From: Billgrantia campisalis
GTDB taxonomy: Bacteria > Pseudomonadota > Gammaproteobacteria > Pseudomonadales > Halomonadaceae
Direction of reading: 5' to 3'
DNA length: 64,000 nucleotides
NCBI RefSeq assembly: GCF_022341425.1
Contig: NZ_JABFUC010000012.1
Coordinates: 1-64,000, forward strand
The stretch's first letter is position 1. Each line of letters starts with the position of its first letter. Below are positions 63,750 to 64,000 of the stretch, in pieces. The position numbers and the translations under genes are program-made. The notes under the pieces were generated by a model. That model had not been told where the DNA came from, did not search any database, and saw nothing but the letters and a program-made list of their open reading frames with translations.

Positions 63750-64000
63750 GCCTGGGCCTCCGTGGGAGTGGGGCGGTGAATCGGCTCCTCGCTGATGAAC
63801 CAGTGCAGCAGGGCCGCCACCACCGAGAGCATAATGGCGATCTTCCAGACCACATCATAGTGGCCGGTGAGATCGTAGAGCCAGCCGCCCAGCCAGACGC
63901 CCATGAAGGAGCCGAGCTGGTGGAAGAGAAAGACGATGCCGCCGAGCATCGAGAGATGGCGCACGCCGAAGACCACGGCGACGATGCCGTTGGTCAAGGG
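63746..64000 (-). CDS. MFS transporter, C-terminal end (runs off the window)
   Basis: Only the last 84 residues are in view. GVRHLSMLGGIVFLFHQLGSFMGVWLGGWLYDLTGHYDVVW and a final span are typical of the twelfth-span region of oxalate/formate-antiporter-like MFS proteins. The gene continues beyond position 64000, so the apparent TTG start at 63997 is not real. Substrate unknown. Confidence 0.8.
   Translation of the reverse strand, partial: PLTNGIVAVVFGVRHLSMLGGIVFLFHQLGSFMGVWLGGWLYDLTGHYDVVWKIAIMLSVVAALLHWFISEEPIHRPTPTEAQA

Overview
The window is high-GC DNA with the gene repertoire of a heterotrophic, probably halophilic gammaproteobacterium. The best guess is Halomonas or a close relative, based on a liuABCDE leucine operon, a TRAP transporter, TupABC tungstate uptake, PolB and acetoin/butanediol catabolism. 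No rRNA, tRNA or CRISPR array is visible, so the genus is an inference from gene content.

Layout. 0-0.12 kb: probable end of an IS21-type element. 0.2-7.2 kb: leftward liuABCDE operon (leucine/isovalerate degradation) behind a LiuR-like palindrome. 7.3-9.3 kb: SbtA-type bicarbonate transporter divergent from a LysR regulator. 9.3-12.2 kb: MASE1-CHASE-GGDEF-EAL protein. 12.3-14.6 kb: tupBCA. 14.9-17 kb: OmpA-family protein with about twenty alanine/glutamate-rich repeats. 17.3-21.8 kb: NYN-domain protein, patatin, membrane protein, methyltransferase and hydrolase. 22.0-31.7 kb: a TetR-controlled catabolic island with an FAH-family hydrolase, a type I extradiol dioxygenase, a TRAP transporter, a YCII protein, a Tsx-like channel, a methylmalonate-semialdehyde dehydrogenase and a RutE-like reductase. 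31.7-35.0 kb: ABM-domain protein, cysteine hydrolase, pirin and LysR. 35.0-45.4 kb: acetoin/butanediol locus. 45.4-45.7 kb: scar region. 45.7-47.3 kb: hipBA. 47.4-52.4 kb: phosphoesterase, DUF1294, polB and a GntP-type permease. 52.8-64 kb: accessory region with two large BTAD-AAA-TPR regulators, small redox or secreted proteins, several deletion-damaged genes and the end of an MFS transporter.

How the genes work together. In the acetoin locus, a sigma-54 activator (AcoR-like) is divergent from a gene pair for a Tat-exported subunit-3 protein and a GMC oxidoreductase. These are followed by E1 alpha and beta, a free-standing lipoyl protein, a lipoyl-less E2 and a lipoate-ligase-like gene. On the other side, a periplasmic VOC protein and bdhA face inward behind their own sigma-54 promoter. 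Both promoters carry upstream palindromes with an ACA-GG-TGT core, so they look like one regulon. The TetR island looks like a complete meta-cleavage route for an unknown imported catechol-like compound, with both ends of malonate/methylmalonate-semialdehyde metabolism present. The BTAD regulators have 11-bp-period direct repeats near likely targets, as expected for SARP-type operators.

From 45 to 63 kb the DNA carries repeated marks of short-homology deletion. These are a three-block collapsed copy of the 51-55.6 kb locus, an in-frame deletion of the FAD domain of an oxidase, an out-of-frame phosphotransferase/methyltransferase fusion, and a BTAD regulator with a 45-bp tandem duplication and an in-frame TGA.
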